Below, piece by piece: positions 44,861 to 56,900 of a stretch of 64,000 nt of DNA. The DNA lies in assembly GCF_021155765.1 (NCBI RefSeq), contig NC_060115.1, positions 13,682,493 through 13,746,492 of the forward strand, in the 5' to 3' direction. The position numbers and the translations under genes were made by a program. The notes beneath the pieces are model-generated. The model made no database searches, had not been told where the DNA came from, and saw nothing but the letters and a program-made list of their open reading frames with translations. The stretch comes from Diprion similis. Taxonomy: Eukaryota > Arthropoda > Insecta > Hymenoptera > Diprionidae. Position 1 is the first letter of the stretch. Every line of letters starts with the position of its first letter.

Positions 44861-47800
44861 TCCCGCGCACAGCGTTGCACCTCCGCATCGAAGGACGAGC
44901 AGCACCCTTGGGCAGGGACCGCCCACACCAACACTTATCGACATAACCGCCCTTGGAAAGGGGATAAAGTACGTCCATCGCGTCTGTGACAGCCACAGAA
45001 AAACGAGACGTTACAACCTTTTGTGTCGATCGTTCAATTTTCAAAAGAAAAAAAGGCAGGCAACTCACATTATTTGTTAAGAGGTCAAACTTTTAGAGAA
45101 TTTTTTTTCGTCATCTTGAACGATATTTTCATAGTGTAATACTAGAAAAAAACAGTCATTTTCTTTGGCCCACCCTACTTTATAGTAATCATTGTCAGCA
45201 AGGTTACACAAGTTATATACAGTTACTCTTCTTATTACGGACAAGAACTTTTCGAGCCAAAAATGTGTTATCGTGAAGTTAAAATTTACATGTATCCATT
45301 TGCGATCATAACGTCGAGTTAGAAAAACCTTATGTCTGCGAAAGACTACATTTGATGTGTGTATTTAATTTCAATAAATAGGCTGTGCAAAAAAGGCTTC
45401 AAAATATCAATGACAATATAGTTTTTTTTACAAATATTTATACAGCGAACTTAGTCGACTCAACGGCATTGGAACTACTGACACCAGACTTGATAAAGGA
45501 AATGATACCACAAATTGGACTTCGATTGACTAAAAAATGGCGGGAACATTTTAAAGACAAATCCAGCAATATTATAGCGAATGTGGTATGTGTCAGATAA
45601 AGCGTACCAGTATTATACGATTAGCTTGTAACACATATATACAAACTTCAAATCTTTTGTAATACATTATTATCAAAAACACTATGTTCGTACAATGTAT
45701 CATGTCATTCTAACATTGAGCCACATAAACATTTGCTAGAATATTACCAGGAGAAATTCACATTTTAATCTGAATTTTCAATCTTATCTTCTTAATTGCG
45801 TTCAACTGGCAAACTAGGTGTATTTCGTACAAGTCGTACATCAAACACTTGCTATTTACGTCAGAAGCTTAGCGTAATGTAGAACTTAGCTGACGCTGAA
45901 GTACAGGAATTATATGCTAACCTAAGAAAGTGCTTTATTGTTGCTTTTGTTAATATAATTGTTATTAATCGTATTATTATTATTTTCATCACAGAATAAC
46001 CTTTGACGAATGAAATTTCAGAATATAACCCAATCCAATATTGATGCAGACGGCGAGGATACTGTCAGCGACACCGGCGACGAATCAACCTCCTCCTACG
46101 ATTCTTCATCGTATACTCTAAAAAGACAAAATGCTTTCGCAGTGCAGTCCCCATTTCAAAAAAAAAATTGAAGGTCACAAAACCAGCTTAAATGTGCACG
46201 TGCTTCTAAAAAGTTCAGTACCTGGAAGATGTCTGTTGAAATTTCACAAAAAAGGTCAAGCTCGGTCAGAAAGGTCCAGAGAATTACTCAGTGATTTAAT
46301 TGTCACAGAAACTCTCGAAAACTTCAGCGGATATATGGGTAAATTTTCATATATACATATCTTATGACGTACATTATCTGTGATTCTAGTTCAATAGAGT
46401 TGAGGTGCATAATCTCTTTTTAGATGTGCAATATCTGTGGACTTTGAGAACATTGCAAAACAAATTGTACAAATATTCGATGGAGAGTGTATGGCAACTT
46501 ATTACATTCCTGCAGTGAAAAAACGTTACACTAGGACAAAGCAGCCAATTCCGAGCAAAGGAAAGCTTCTGAATAAATACAGAAACAAAGTGCGAAATTA
46601 TCGAAGGCTCTCGGGATGTGATGTCTCATTTGAATCCTCTGCTACTGAAGAAAGTGCAACAAGTGAGGGGCCAAGAGATGAAGATGAGGTGCAGAATAGC
46701 GTGGTATGGCTCAAACACAACAGAGAACCGTGGGAATCAGTCCTGAAACATTGGGAAATAACGGCACCTACTCGCCATGAAATATCAAACAACAGTGTAA
46801 TTCCAACAGTCAGAAGTTTTCTTATGACATGGCCGGCTCTGCAGCATACCAGTGGCCATGTGTTAATTGAACTCGACTACAAATATCTTCACAAACTTAC
46901 AAACCAGACTATATTCAATAATTGGGATAAATTCTTGTCACATGTGAGAAACCGCCGTCCTATCAGTAATGAAAAGAATGCAGCAGCTTTGGTGGAACTT
47001 TTGAAACTGGAAACATTGTCACGTGGTAAGAAAATTTAAAGTGCTTTCTCATTCACGCATGTTTGGGTGTACCTATGTTCAGGGTTGTGAAATTTTGAAT
47101 GAAAAAATAATACATTGAGCAATAAATTTAATTTTGTTATGTAGATTTTTTCTATTCAAAAAATTGATGTAATGGTTGATGAAAATTTATTTCCTTACAA
47201 AAATAAGTTTAGTTGTTAATCGAAATTCTTTGCATTAAAAAATTGAAATGAGTGGTTAATGGAAATTTTGTTTCACTTATAAATAAGAGTTAACGATTAA
47301 TCGAAATACTAATCGATTGAAACGTTTAATGCATTATTTAGAATTCTGTTATGCACACATACTGCCATGAAGGAAAATTGTTTCAATACAAAAACCCAGA
47401 TGTTCAGTGAATAATAAGTTAATGCAGTATGTGGTCACGCATAGCGCTTGCTATTATGTCATATATAATAGCTTTTTAACTTCACGTTAAGTAAAGAAAT
47501 TGAAAATGATCAGAAACAATTATTTATTTATATTCAATAAAAAAAAATCAGCATATAATGAAAATTTGCCTGATTGACAAATCAACTTCAGTGGTTAATA
47601 AGTACCATTGCTATTGAAATATGGAATTTAATGGTGAATCAAAATTTTTCCTACTGAAAAAATTGAAAGTAATGATTATTGCAAATGCTAATGCATTAAT
47701 AAATTTCATGCATTATTAACAACCTTGCCTATGTTGAACTGATTTCTCAAAAGAATAATGATATTTAATCACAGATTGCAAGGTTATCATTCAAATGTTG

Positions 47801-48189
47801 CTACTTCCACATTTGATCGCACCACGAGGCAGGATTCGAATACAGTAGCAGCATTGGAAACCTTCGATCGCTGAATGCCAGAAGAGTCTGATTTTGCATG
47901 TTAAGGTATGATATTGTGAAAAAATAGCTTCATAACAAAGTTGTACACATAAAGAACGAGTGGATTCACACTTAATTAACAAAATTTAATTTTAAAATTT
48001 CATGACTTGTAGATACCAGGGGATATATCAACAGCACAGCAATCACGAATTCATGAAATGAAAAAACTGAAATTGACTGTGCAACCATACATTATCGTCG
48101 TGGGTCCTACATTGGATGCAATTGAGGCTTTCTACGTTTCTCTGAATTCCACACTATATCAGCTGCCAACGGCCTTGAAAGCTATAGAC

Positions 48190-50277
48190 TGTAACATTGC
48201 GCTTATAACGCATGTTATAGGCCGCCACCTCCACCCCAAATTCTCTTATATAACGGCAGCGACGAGAAGTCATGGCGTACAATATGGGCGGAATTGAAAT
48301 TAAATATAATATTTTCCTCATCCTGTTTGTTTTAAATATCTCTCCCTATGTCGCGACTACCTCCAATCCCTTCCCATGAACGGGCAACCCGAGAGCACGT
48401 CGAGGAGGAGAACGCCGGCAGCACCTAACCTCCCGAACGATCCTAACAACCTGGGCATGCGAGCATCTCCTTGGATTCACCCCAGGCAGGTTCCTCAACG
48501 CCTCAGCCGAGTACCTGGGTCTCTGCTACCGAACTCCCGAGATATCTCCAGGGCTGCCGCCTATCTACTGGACTGTGTACATCAACCAAAGGAAAAGAGC
48601 ATCTCCGTACGACTGCCGCCGAGACCGAACGACGTTTAGCCAATTCCGCCAATTCCAATACCGCTAATATTACCTGGCGTCAAATTGGTGAACCGCAAAT
48701 CCTGATGGTCCAGCATCGCAGTTCCATCTGTATCGAAAAGACGCAAACTCTTCCTCGGCCCCGACTACCACCGGTGAACGTAACCACCCTCGCTCGACTC
48801 CGCTCAACCTGACGGTTAGCCGCCTATCGCACAACGAGAGGGACCCGGAGAAACAGCTGAGAGCCGCGAGCCCTGCCCGAACACCTACCGGCCGGCTTCT
48901 CCAGAGACAACGCGCCAATGCCATCTCCCGATTGTCTTCTGTTACTGTTTTGGCAACGCTGACGAAGCTAGGGGAAGACCGCCATGATAGCGTCACTTTT
49001 CGTCCTGCTATCATAGTGACCTGACGTGCCTTATCTGCATCACTGAAATTACCTCTGTGTTTTTGTGTTTAGTTGTTATCGTTTTCCCACGGATTACTAA
49101 CTCCTGTATTTTGTGAGTAAGCTTCCATTCCCGCACGACTCCCCGAGTTATTACCTTGACTCTCTCCTGAATATATGTCTTGCCGATTTAGACGCAACCG
49201 ATCGAAGCCGCCATTACCGGTACTTCCATCCGTTGCTTTTCTCTCGGGTTTTCTTGTGCTTATGACCTTTAGATTAACTACCTTTTAATTTCTTTACCTG
49301 GTGTGTTCTAATACTTTGTTAATATTCTCATCCCCATTTCATTTCTATTGTATTTTCACGTGTATCAACTCCTCCTGAGTGAGTGTGTGTGTGCATGTGC
49401 GTGCGATTCTTTATTTGTATTAGTAGCGTCTCTTCATTATTCCGGCCATATCTAGTCCATATACTCCGTGTCACAGTATAGTTTGTTACAGACATCGCGT
49501 ATAGTCGACCGCAATTGTTAATATAAAATAACAAGGACCGAGAAAATAGACAGTATTCGATAAATATTCGCGACAACTACCGAGTGTTGTCCCTTTTGTA
49601 TAATATCTTCCTGCCTGTTTGTGTTATTCATATCGTTCTAACTATTGTGATCTTGTAATATTATATCAAATAAGTCCTAGAGTAGTTGATATTCAATTTC
49701 CGCGTTTGTGATTGTCGATAAATAATTTGTTGAAATATTGCAGGTCGATTTAGGTGTTCTAGTTTGGCCATTTTGTGCCGCTTAGCTTGGCGTCACCGTC
49801 CATTAATTGTATCCCTGATATTAATTCTTTTGTTAAAACATTGTTACCCCCCCCCCCCTGCCCCCGCGTTTCCCGTCGCCTTCCGCGACGCGTCACGGGG
49901 ACCTATCTGTACTCTGTTTTACCGATGAGGTGGCATGTTCAAGGTTGCGTAGTTGAGACCTTCCTTATCTACCTCAAATAAATCCCTCTTTTACCGACTA
50001 ACCTACGGTGCTTTGTTTTACGTGTTTTGTTTCACTCTTGCTGAGCATCCCGAGGTCAAGGACCGCAGCTGAGAGCAGCTGTTTACCTCCTTTTTTTTCT
50101 ATCGATCTGCTTCAACGTATCACTACCTATATCGTGGTCATTGCGACCTGGCGCCCAACAGCTCTACCCTTTCGGATTTCAATTAAATTTTATAATTATT
50201 CCTGGTGCACGTTGCGAGCGTTTGCTGGCGACCTAGCTTATCCTTAGATTCCCCGTAAGGTGAGTGTGGCCGTTACA
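48190..50277 (+). repeat. 5' LTR of element D (2088 bp)
   Basis: TGTAAC at the point where SAM-gene exon 6 is cut, GTTACA just before the primer site. Very long for a gypsy LTR. Several ORF-like stretches exist, but the only similarity I see is to the LTR at 62685-64000 (shared CAGGTxxCTCAACGCCTC core near 48485 and 62946). Confidence 0.75.
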
Positions 50278-50281
50278 AATT

Positions 50282-50299
50282 TGGCGCCCAACGTGGGGC
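50282..50299 (+). other. Primer binding site of element D (tRNA-Lys type)
   Basis: TGGCGCCCAACGTGGGGC, an 18-nt match to the complement of the insect tRNA-Lys(CUU) 3' end as known to me, 4 nt after the LTR. Confidence 0.85.
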
Positions 50300-50501
50300 C
50301 CCGAGTGAAACAATTTACATCGGGGAAAAATAGCCAAATAAATTAAAGTCAAAATTCCAATAAACTAGTATTACCGTACCGCATAAAGCAGTGTTTCTTT
50401 TTTTTCTTGCCGATATTGATTCCCTTTTCACGTAGGTTAAATTCTGTCGCTAACGTAATTTGATTATTGTTTGTGGAAAATACCGATTGTAGTTCGCCAT
50501 T

Positions 50502-52006
50502 ATGTCTCAGTCAGGTAATAATAACGATTCATCCGGAACCTTTCATTTAATCTCGTGGTTAAGCCATTTAACCGCAAATGAGATCGATCAGCTGTTACTC
50601 GCGGAGTCTCTCAGCACGACCGGCAATACTCACGATAAACGCTGGCGTGTAGTGCGATATCACGAGCGTAATAAGGGTAGACAGGTACCGTGGAATCCCC
50701 AAACGGACGAGCTACCACCTCCCGTACCAGAAGTACGAGCAGACGGCATACCTATTCCGAATTCTTGCTCAATGCCGACCAATACGACGTATTCTATAAT
50801 TACGACTCCGAGTCCGGTCTATTATTCTACAGCAATCCCGAGTCATGCCGACGGACGTCAACCCGCCGCGACGGTTCCAATGCGTTCACGCCTCGACCCG
50901 TTACATGTAAACACGACCCCTCTCCAAGTAAAGTTTCCCGAAAGCTATTACAGCCCTTTTCCTGAACGATCCCGCGTACCGACACCGATCTCACCAATCG
51001 AACGTAGTTTCGGAGCGTCGACTGATTACCATTCGTTTACGCCAATTCCTACCGAGCTTGGCCTCCCGAGTTACGCGCAGCCGCTATCCGCGCCACAACC
51101 CGCGAACCCCGCGCGCCCGTCCGTAATCCCGTACTGGGATACGCTGTCCCCGATTGCCGGGCCAGCTTCCGTACCTCCTTCCGCTGCCGCATATCCTACC
51201 GTACCGCCGCCGGTATATTCCGGCATATCGAGCGCTCTTCCGGATGTACCGACTTCGCTCCCGTCTGGGAGAGTTGCTTATCCCGTTCATCCCGTAATAT
51301 CGAGCGCTTCCGCTACCCTCCCGATTCCTCCCGGTTTCGCGTCTACCGCGGTACCGCCCGCGCGGTTCATTCTACCAGACTCAGTTAGCCTTCCCGCACA
51401 TACCTTGCCGCTAACAGGAGTAAATTCCGCGACTTTGCCAGTTACTGAAAATAATCGCCTTGGCTTCCGTGCGCACGTAAATGAACGACCCCGTGATTTA
51501 GACGATATCGTACGTAAATGGTCAATCAAATTCGTCGGCAAGCGAGATAGCAGTGCCGAGGAATTCCTTAAACGACTAGACGAATGCCGACAGGGCAGTC
51601 ACTTATCCGATACCGACCTATTAGAAGCCATACCGTTCCTACTTACCGACAAAGCGTTACAGTGGTACCGCTTGCACCGTGCCGCCTGGACCAACTGGTC
51701 AGCGTTTGTCACGGATTTCCGCACGCGCTTTGACGGAATCAATTTTCAGTACCGAGTGCGAGACGAGGCTCGCCGAAGAACGCAAGGCTCTGAAGAGCCC
51801 GTAGCCGACTTCCTACTAAACTTGAGGAGTTTATTCAATTACGTCACTTCGCCTTTTTCCGTGAACGAACAGTTAGAGATCGCGTTTTCGAACCTGCTCC
51901 CGGAATACCGCCTCCTAATTCACCGCTACAGCTTCGATAGTTTCGAGGGACTAGAGAGAATGGGCGAATTATTAGAATCTTCCAAGGCCCTGAGCCACTT
52001 TTATAC
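50502..52006 (+). pseudogene. gag: N-terminal part of D Gag (cut by transposon X)
   Basis: About 500 codons from a well-placed ATG (GCCATTATG). Residues 1-310 are Pro/Ser/Tyr-rich. Residues 320-495 form a recognisable retrotransposon gag core (DDIVRKWSIKFVGKRDSS, EFLKRLDECRQG, ALQWYRLHRAAW, VADFLLNLRSLF, LLPEYRLLIHRY). The frame runs into X at 52007 and stops a few codons later. Its zinc-knuckle half is at 23949-24437 on the other strand. Confidence 0.85.
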
Positions 52007-52071
52007 CATAGACTTATAGAGATAGACTGCGCGCTCCGTGCCCCGAGTTGAAGCCCAACGTAGAAAGAGAG
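52007..52071 (+). mobile_element. Transposon X, outer 65 bp of its other terminal repeat
   Basis: CATAGACTTATAGAGATAGA start adjacent to TTTTATAC (complement GTATAAAA). Matches 24446-24510 with about four differences, then is cut by the E2 LTR after AGAG. Confidence 0.85.
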
Positions 52072-52667
52072 TGTAAGAACCTGTATGTATATACACATAT
52101 GTAGCGCTATTTTGAGGTGTATATGTGCGGCACTGGCGAGGCGTTGGGTTCGTGCTATCGGACAGTCGGTCCGCAAACGTCACAGAAATAAGACATTATA
52201 TCTATGCTTGGCCAAGCAAATTCTTTTACTTTTTCTTCTGCTGTGATTTTAATAATTATTTACATTATTTATTTCTTTCGTCGACCCTGTTGGGATATAT
52301 ATGTATATATTTTTTAATAAAGGATCAAGGACCGACTAAAAGACGATCGCCAAACGATAACGCACAAATCCAATCAAAAAAAGATAAGTGATCGCCTAAA
52401 AGGGATTTTTATTCAGCATTTTATCGTTCTTTTTAATTATTTATTATTAATTTTGTGTTGCTATCTTTTTATTTATATTTATTTATATTTTTATTTATAC
52501 TTCTTTATATTTTTATTTATATTTATTTATACTTTTATTTATATTTATTTGTATTTTTATTTATACATACATTCATTTCTTTTTATATGTTTATTTTATT
52601 TCATTATTAATTTGACAGTATATTTTATAATTTTAATCTTACACTTCAATTTATTAAATTCGTTACA
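52072..52667 (+). repeat. 5' LTR of E2
   Basis: 596 bp; private difference GAGGCGTTGG where the other three read GAGACGTTGG (52137-52146). Confidence 0.9.
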
Positions 52668-52671
52668 AAAT

Positions 52672-52683
52672 TGGCGCCCGAAC
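52672..52683 (+). other. Primer binding site of E2 (tRNA-Lys type)
   Basis: TGGCGCCCGAAC, 4 nt after the LTR, as in E1. Confidence 0.85.
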
Positions 52684-52791
52684 AAAAGTCTCTTTATCTT
52701 TTTATATATATATTTGTGATTTTCGTTTTTATGTTAATTGTTTTATGGCGTTGAAATGCAGGAAAATTACGTAAAATAAATTTAACATATA

Positions 52792-53994
52792 TTGATGGCT
52801 AATCGTTCGACCATTAAAACCAGGTCCAAAATTGTACATTCACCGATAGCGACGAGGACAGAGACAAAGGCGAGCTCAGAAAAACCTACAATAAATATGA
52901 ACATGGAAGAACAGTTGGAACGTCTTAAGGAGGAATTAGCGAGTCTATCTGGATTAAGAGAATGCGTGGTTCAGCTACAAAGTCAGCAAACACGAAACGA
53001 AGAATTAGCACGGGAGATTCAAATATTGAAAACGCAAAATCGAGAGCAACGGGAAATACTAGAAACGTTTCGTCCACAACAAACAAATACAGTAAATAAT
53101 GATGAAACATTGGTAAGTGGATTGGTAGCTAGTTTGCAAAGAACTCATATCGAGATAAATACTCCTGAATTTTATGACGAAGAAACTTCAAATCCGATAG
53201 AATTTTTAAATAATATGGAGAGCTATTTTAATTTAAAAAATATTGTTGGTCAATGGAAATTAGGAATTATAGAAAATAAATTAAAAGGTAGAGCTAGATT
53301 GTGGTGGGATTCAATTAAGCAGCAAATCGAAAATTATGATGTTTTTAAGAGAGCATTTCTGGAAAAATTTTACTCGATTCCTATACAAGTAAAGGCAAAA
53401 AACAAGTGGAGTTCTCGAAAATACAAATCACAAGATGGATCATTGCAAATGTATTTTTTCAAGCAAGTTGTTGAAGCTAAATACTTTACGCCAAAATTAG
53501 ATGTATTTGAAATTAATTACACAATTGTTCAACAATTGCCGAACAGAGTTCGCGATATATTGGCAACAGTAAATTTTTCTGATACGAAACAAATAGAACA
53601 GACTTTATCGCATTTAGATAGTACGTATCAAGAACGAGACAATGAAAGACGTCAAAATCAAAATATTACTAATTCTATAACTCAATCTCAAAATTTTAAA
53701 AACACAACATATAAACATAATAATAGTCAAGATACAAATTATCAACCTGCTAATTACCAAACAATTCCTCAATCATACTTCAATTGCCAAAATTATACCC
53801 AGAATATTCCGCAAAATCCGAATACAAACAATGTAATGTCAAATGGGCAAAGTTCGAATAATTTCTCAACATCTGCAAATAATCAAATAGTATTACCTAA
53901 TTTTAGCTATCCACCACCTCCATTATTAAATACAAATAATCAAGTTATGGGACAACAAGGCGTAAATAATGTGCTAAATAAACATTTAAACTAA
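52792..53994 (+). CDS. gag: Gag of E2
   Basis: 400 codons, same protein as E1 Gag: coiled coil, capsid-like core and Asn/Gln-rich tail without zinc knuckle. The ATG used is the first of two in tandem across the codon boundary (TTGATGGCT), 110 nt after the primer site. Confidence 0.88.
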   Translation: MMANRSTIKTRSKIVHSPIATRTETKASSEKPTINMNMEEQLERLKEELASLSGLRECVVQLQSQQTRNEELAREIQILKTQNREQREILETFRPQQTNTVNNDETLVSGLVASLQRTHIEINTPEFYDEETSNPIEFLNNMESYFNLKNIVGQWKLGIIENKLKGRARLWWDSIKQQIENYDVFKRAFLEKFYSIPIQVKAKNKWSSRKYKSQDGSLQMYFFKQVVEAKYFTPKLDVFEINYTIVQQLPNRVRDILATVNFSDTKQIEQTLSHLDSTYQERDNERRQNQNITNSITQSQNFKNTTYKHNNSQDTNYQPANYQTIPQSYFNCQNYTQNIPQNPNTNNVMSNGQSSNNFSTSANNQIVLPNFSYPPPPLLNTNNQVMGQQGVNNVLNKHLN

Positions 53995-56900
53995 ATAACA
54001 ACGCGTTGCGAGTGGGTCCCGCATCGTGTTGTGACTATATAAATTTAGCTAAGGACCTTGTAAATGATATGAATGATAATCCGTATATAGCAAAGAATCA
54101 AGATACAGAAAACCACTTATCTAAGGGACCGCACATACATGTTGTTATTTTAAAAAATCAAGTTTCAGCTTTGATTGATACCGGAAGCCAAATAACTTGC
54201 ATGTCGGAAAAATTTTATAAATACTTAAAAAACAATCATGATTTAAATGAACTTCCTGTTAGTAATGTATTAGTATTATCGGCTATAGGACAAAAAACTA
54301 CTCCAGTCAGGCGACAAATACTTGTAGATGTTAGTATAGGAGACAAAATTATACGTACGGTCTTTTTAATCGTACCACATTTAGTAAATGATATTATTTT
54401 TGGTAATGATTGGTTGTTCATAAATAGAGTCTTGTTAGATTATGGATGCAAAACTATTGAAATAAATGGAACGCTCGTTGCACCGTCGTTCTGCTCGTAC
54501 GGTCGGGAATCTTCAGAACAGCTAAAATCATTTGCATGGGATCAAAAAACGTATATACAAATTGTTAACATAAAATGCAATAATTACCCAATCAAATTAG
54601 ATAATAGAAATCGATTTGATATTGATAATATAGTCGTTTCGAAAGTTTATGAAAACAATGATGATAATATGACAATCGTGAGCAATAACGTGATAAATAA
54701 TGTCAAACAATATGAAAATGTATGTGAAAATATTTCTGTAAAATGTAAAAATGATTTAAACATTATGAATATTAATGATGAGAGGAGGAGCATAGAGAAA
54801 GAGATAGATAATGATGACGTGTGTCGTATTGAAGAAAATTATAATATCGTTGTAGAAAAAATTAATGAAAATGTCCATTTAGAAATAGAAAATGTAACTA
54901 TTGATTGTGATGAAATTGATGAATTTGATGCATTAGTAATTGATGATATAAATCAAAGTGATTGGAATGGTCAAATTTTAAAAGAGGATTATAATTTGTG
55001 TGAAGATAATTTCATTGAGGAATCTTTGAATTGTTTTAGTAGAGCAATTATACGTAAGAATAATGATCAAAGTTTTTGTGAGGATGTCCGAACGATCGTG
55101 ACAAGTCTTATGGGTCTGAACGGTGAGCAAAGAGTAGTTCTTGAAAAATTGTTATGTCAATATGAGCACCTGTTTTCTGATAAACCAGGCTGTGCTAAAA
55201 TTTATGAACATTCAATCAAACTTACAACTGATAGACCATTTATGAAACGATCGTACCCCGTACCGTTAAAATATAGAGAAGCTGTGGATTTAGAGATACA
55301 AAATATGATCCAAGAAGGAATAATAGAACGTTCTATTAGCCCTTTTTGTAATCCACTTCGGATCGTACCTAAAAAAGAAGGTGGAGTGAGAATTTGTTTA
55401 GATGCCCGTCATTTAAATAATATTATTGAAGCTGATAATGAGTCACCGCCGTTGATTGAAGAACTTATGAGAAAACATCATGGTGTTAAAATTATGACGA
55501 CAACAGATTTAACACACGGATATTGGCAAATTCCCCTTGAGAAAAATTCTCGTCAATTTACTGCTTTTGTTCATAATGGTACTGTATATCAATTTTGTAG
55601 GATACCTTTCGGTCTTAAAACGGCAGGAAGTGGGTTCATTCGTGCACTTAATTTAGCAATTGGTAATGAATATTCTGCTTTTCTGACTTGTTACATAGAT
55701 GACTTGCTTATTGCGTCTCCTGATTTTGATTCTCATATGCAACATTTAAATTTAGTATTTAGCCGTTTGATGCAACACAATTTCACTATCCGTTTAACGA
55801 AAACATTGTTATGTAGGGATTCGATTTCGTTTTTAGGTTTTATAATTACACCCACTGGCGTATATCCAAAGCCAGAAAAGTTAGAAGTAATACAGAAATT
55901 TCCGGCTCCTACTAATAAAAAACAACTTCAACAATTTTTAGGTGTATGTAATTATTACAGGCAATTTAGTATTAGATATGCAAATCAAGTAACACCGCTT
56001 CGTAACCTTTTAAAAGATAATGTTCACTGGGAATGGAAAAGCCAGCATGCAAAAGCCTTTAATAAGCTGAAAGAGATGTTTTTAAAGTATGTTACGTTAA
56101 ATCACTACATTCCGAATACCGAATTCCGTGTACAAACTGATGCCAGCAATCTCGGAATAAGTGGTATTCTGTATCAAATAGATTCCGCGGGAGATCATAG
56201 AATAATATCGTTAGTAAGTAGATGTTTAAAGAAAGCCGAACTTAATTATAATACAACAGAAAAAGAATTACTTGCTATAGTATTTGCAGTAATAAAGTTT
56301 AGAATTTATCTGATAGGATGTCCATTTCTAATAATCACTGATCATCACGCACTAACATTTTTAAAAACTGCTCAATTTCAAAGCATGCGACTTATACGTT
56401 GGAGTTTACTACTCCAAGAATATACATTTGAAATTAAACACTGTACAGGCGAAGACAATCTAGTAGCTGATTTTTTTAGTAGAAATATAGATGGTAAACA
56501 AGCTGAACCTGAAACCAATAGAATACTAATTGCAAATTTGAATGAAATTTTGATCAATAGAATAGATGTCCGATTAGAAGTTATAAAGTCAAAAGCAATA
56601 GAAATTGATGTATCTTTACTTAGAGAACTGAAAAATATAAAACATTTGCAAATAGATGACCCACAGTTGAATAAAATTATAGTATCGTGTAAATCTGAAT
56701 TAGCAAATCATAATGTATCGTATAAACTCAAAAATGACATTTTATTTTATAAATCACCCCATGGTAAATATTGGTGTTTAGTTATTCCAGATTGTTTGGT
56801 AAGATTATTGGTCAAGTCTGTTCATGAAAAAATAGGTCATATGGGAGTATATAAAACATTTCAATACATTAGTACATATTATTATTGGCGTAAAATGAAA

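Larger units (their letters stand above)
42457..48189 (+). pseudogene. Six-exon SAM-domain gene, interrupted by element D
   Basis: Exons inferred from GT-AG sites and frame: 42457-42526 (MADENCGKILMPRDLEP...), 45422-45585, 46022-46338, 46424-47025, 47775-47905 and 48013-48189. Exons 1-2 join in phase to make a SAM-like helix bundle (LIKDFKVFFTNIYTANLVDS, LTPDLIKEMIPQIGLRL). Exon 3 starts acidic and Ser-rich; exons 3-6 look like a conserved insect domain of unknown function (YYIPAVKKRY, GKLLNKYRNKVRNYRRLSG, then LLLPHLIAPRG and QPYIIVVGPTLDAIEAFYV). Lesions: a 10-A run at 46158-46167 shifts frame, exon 3-4 phases differ by one, TAG lies at 47846-47848, and the D LTR cuts exon 6. So it is a decayed copy; a functional relative may exist elsewhere. 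Confidence 0.6.

Noticed and set aside
48376..49014. ORFs of 87-114 codons inside the D LTR considered as a gene
   Set aside because: The similar stretch at 62931 needs different frames to align, so there is nucleotide but not protein conservation.
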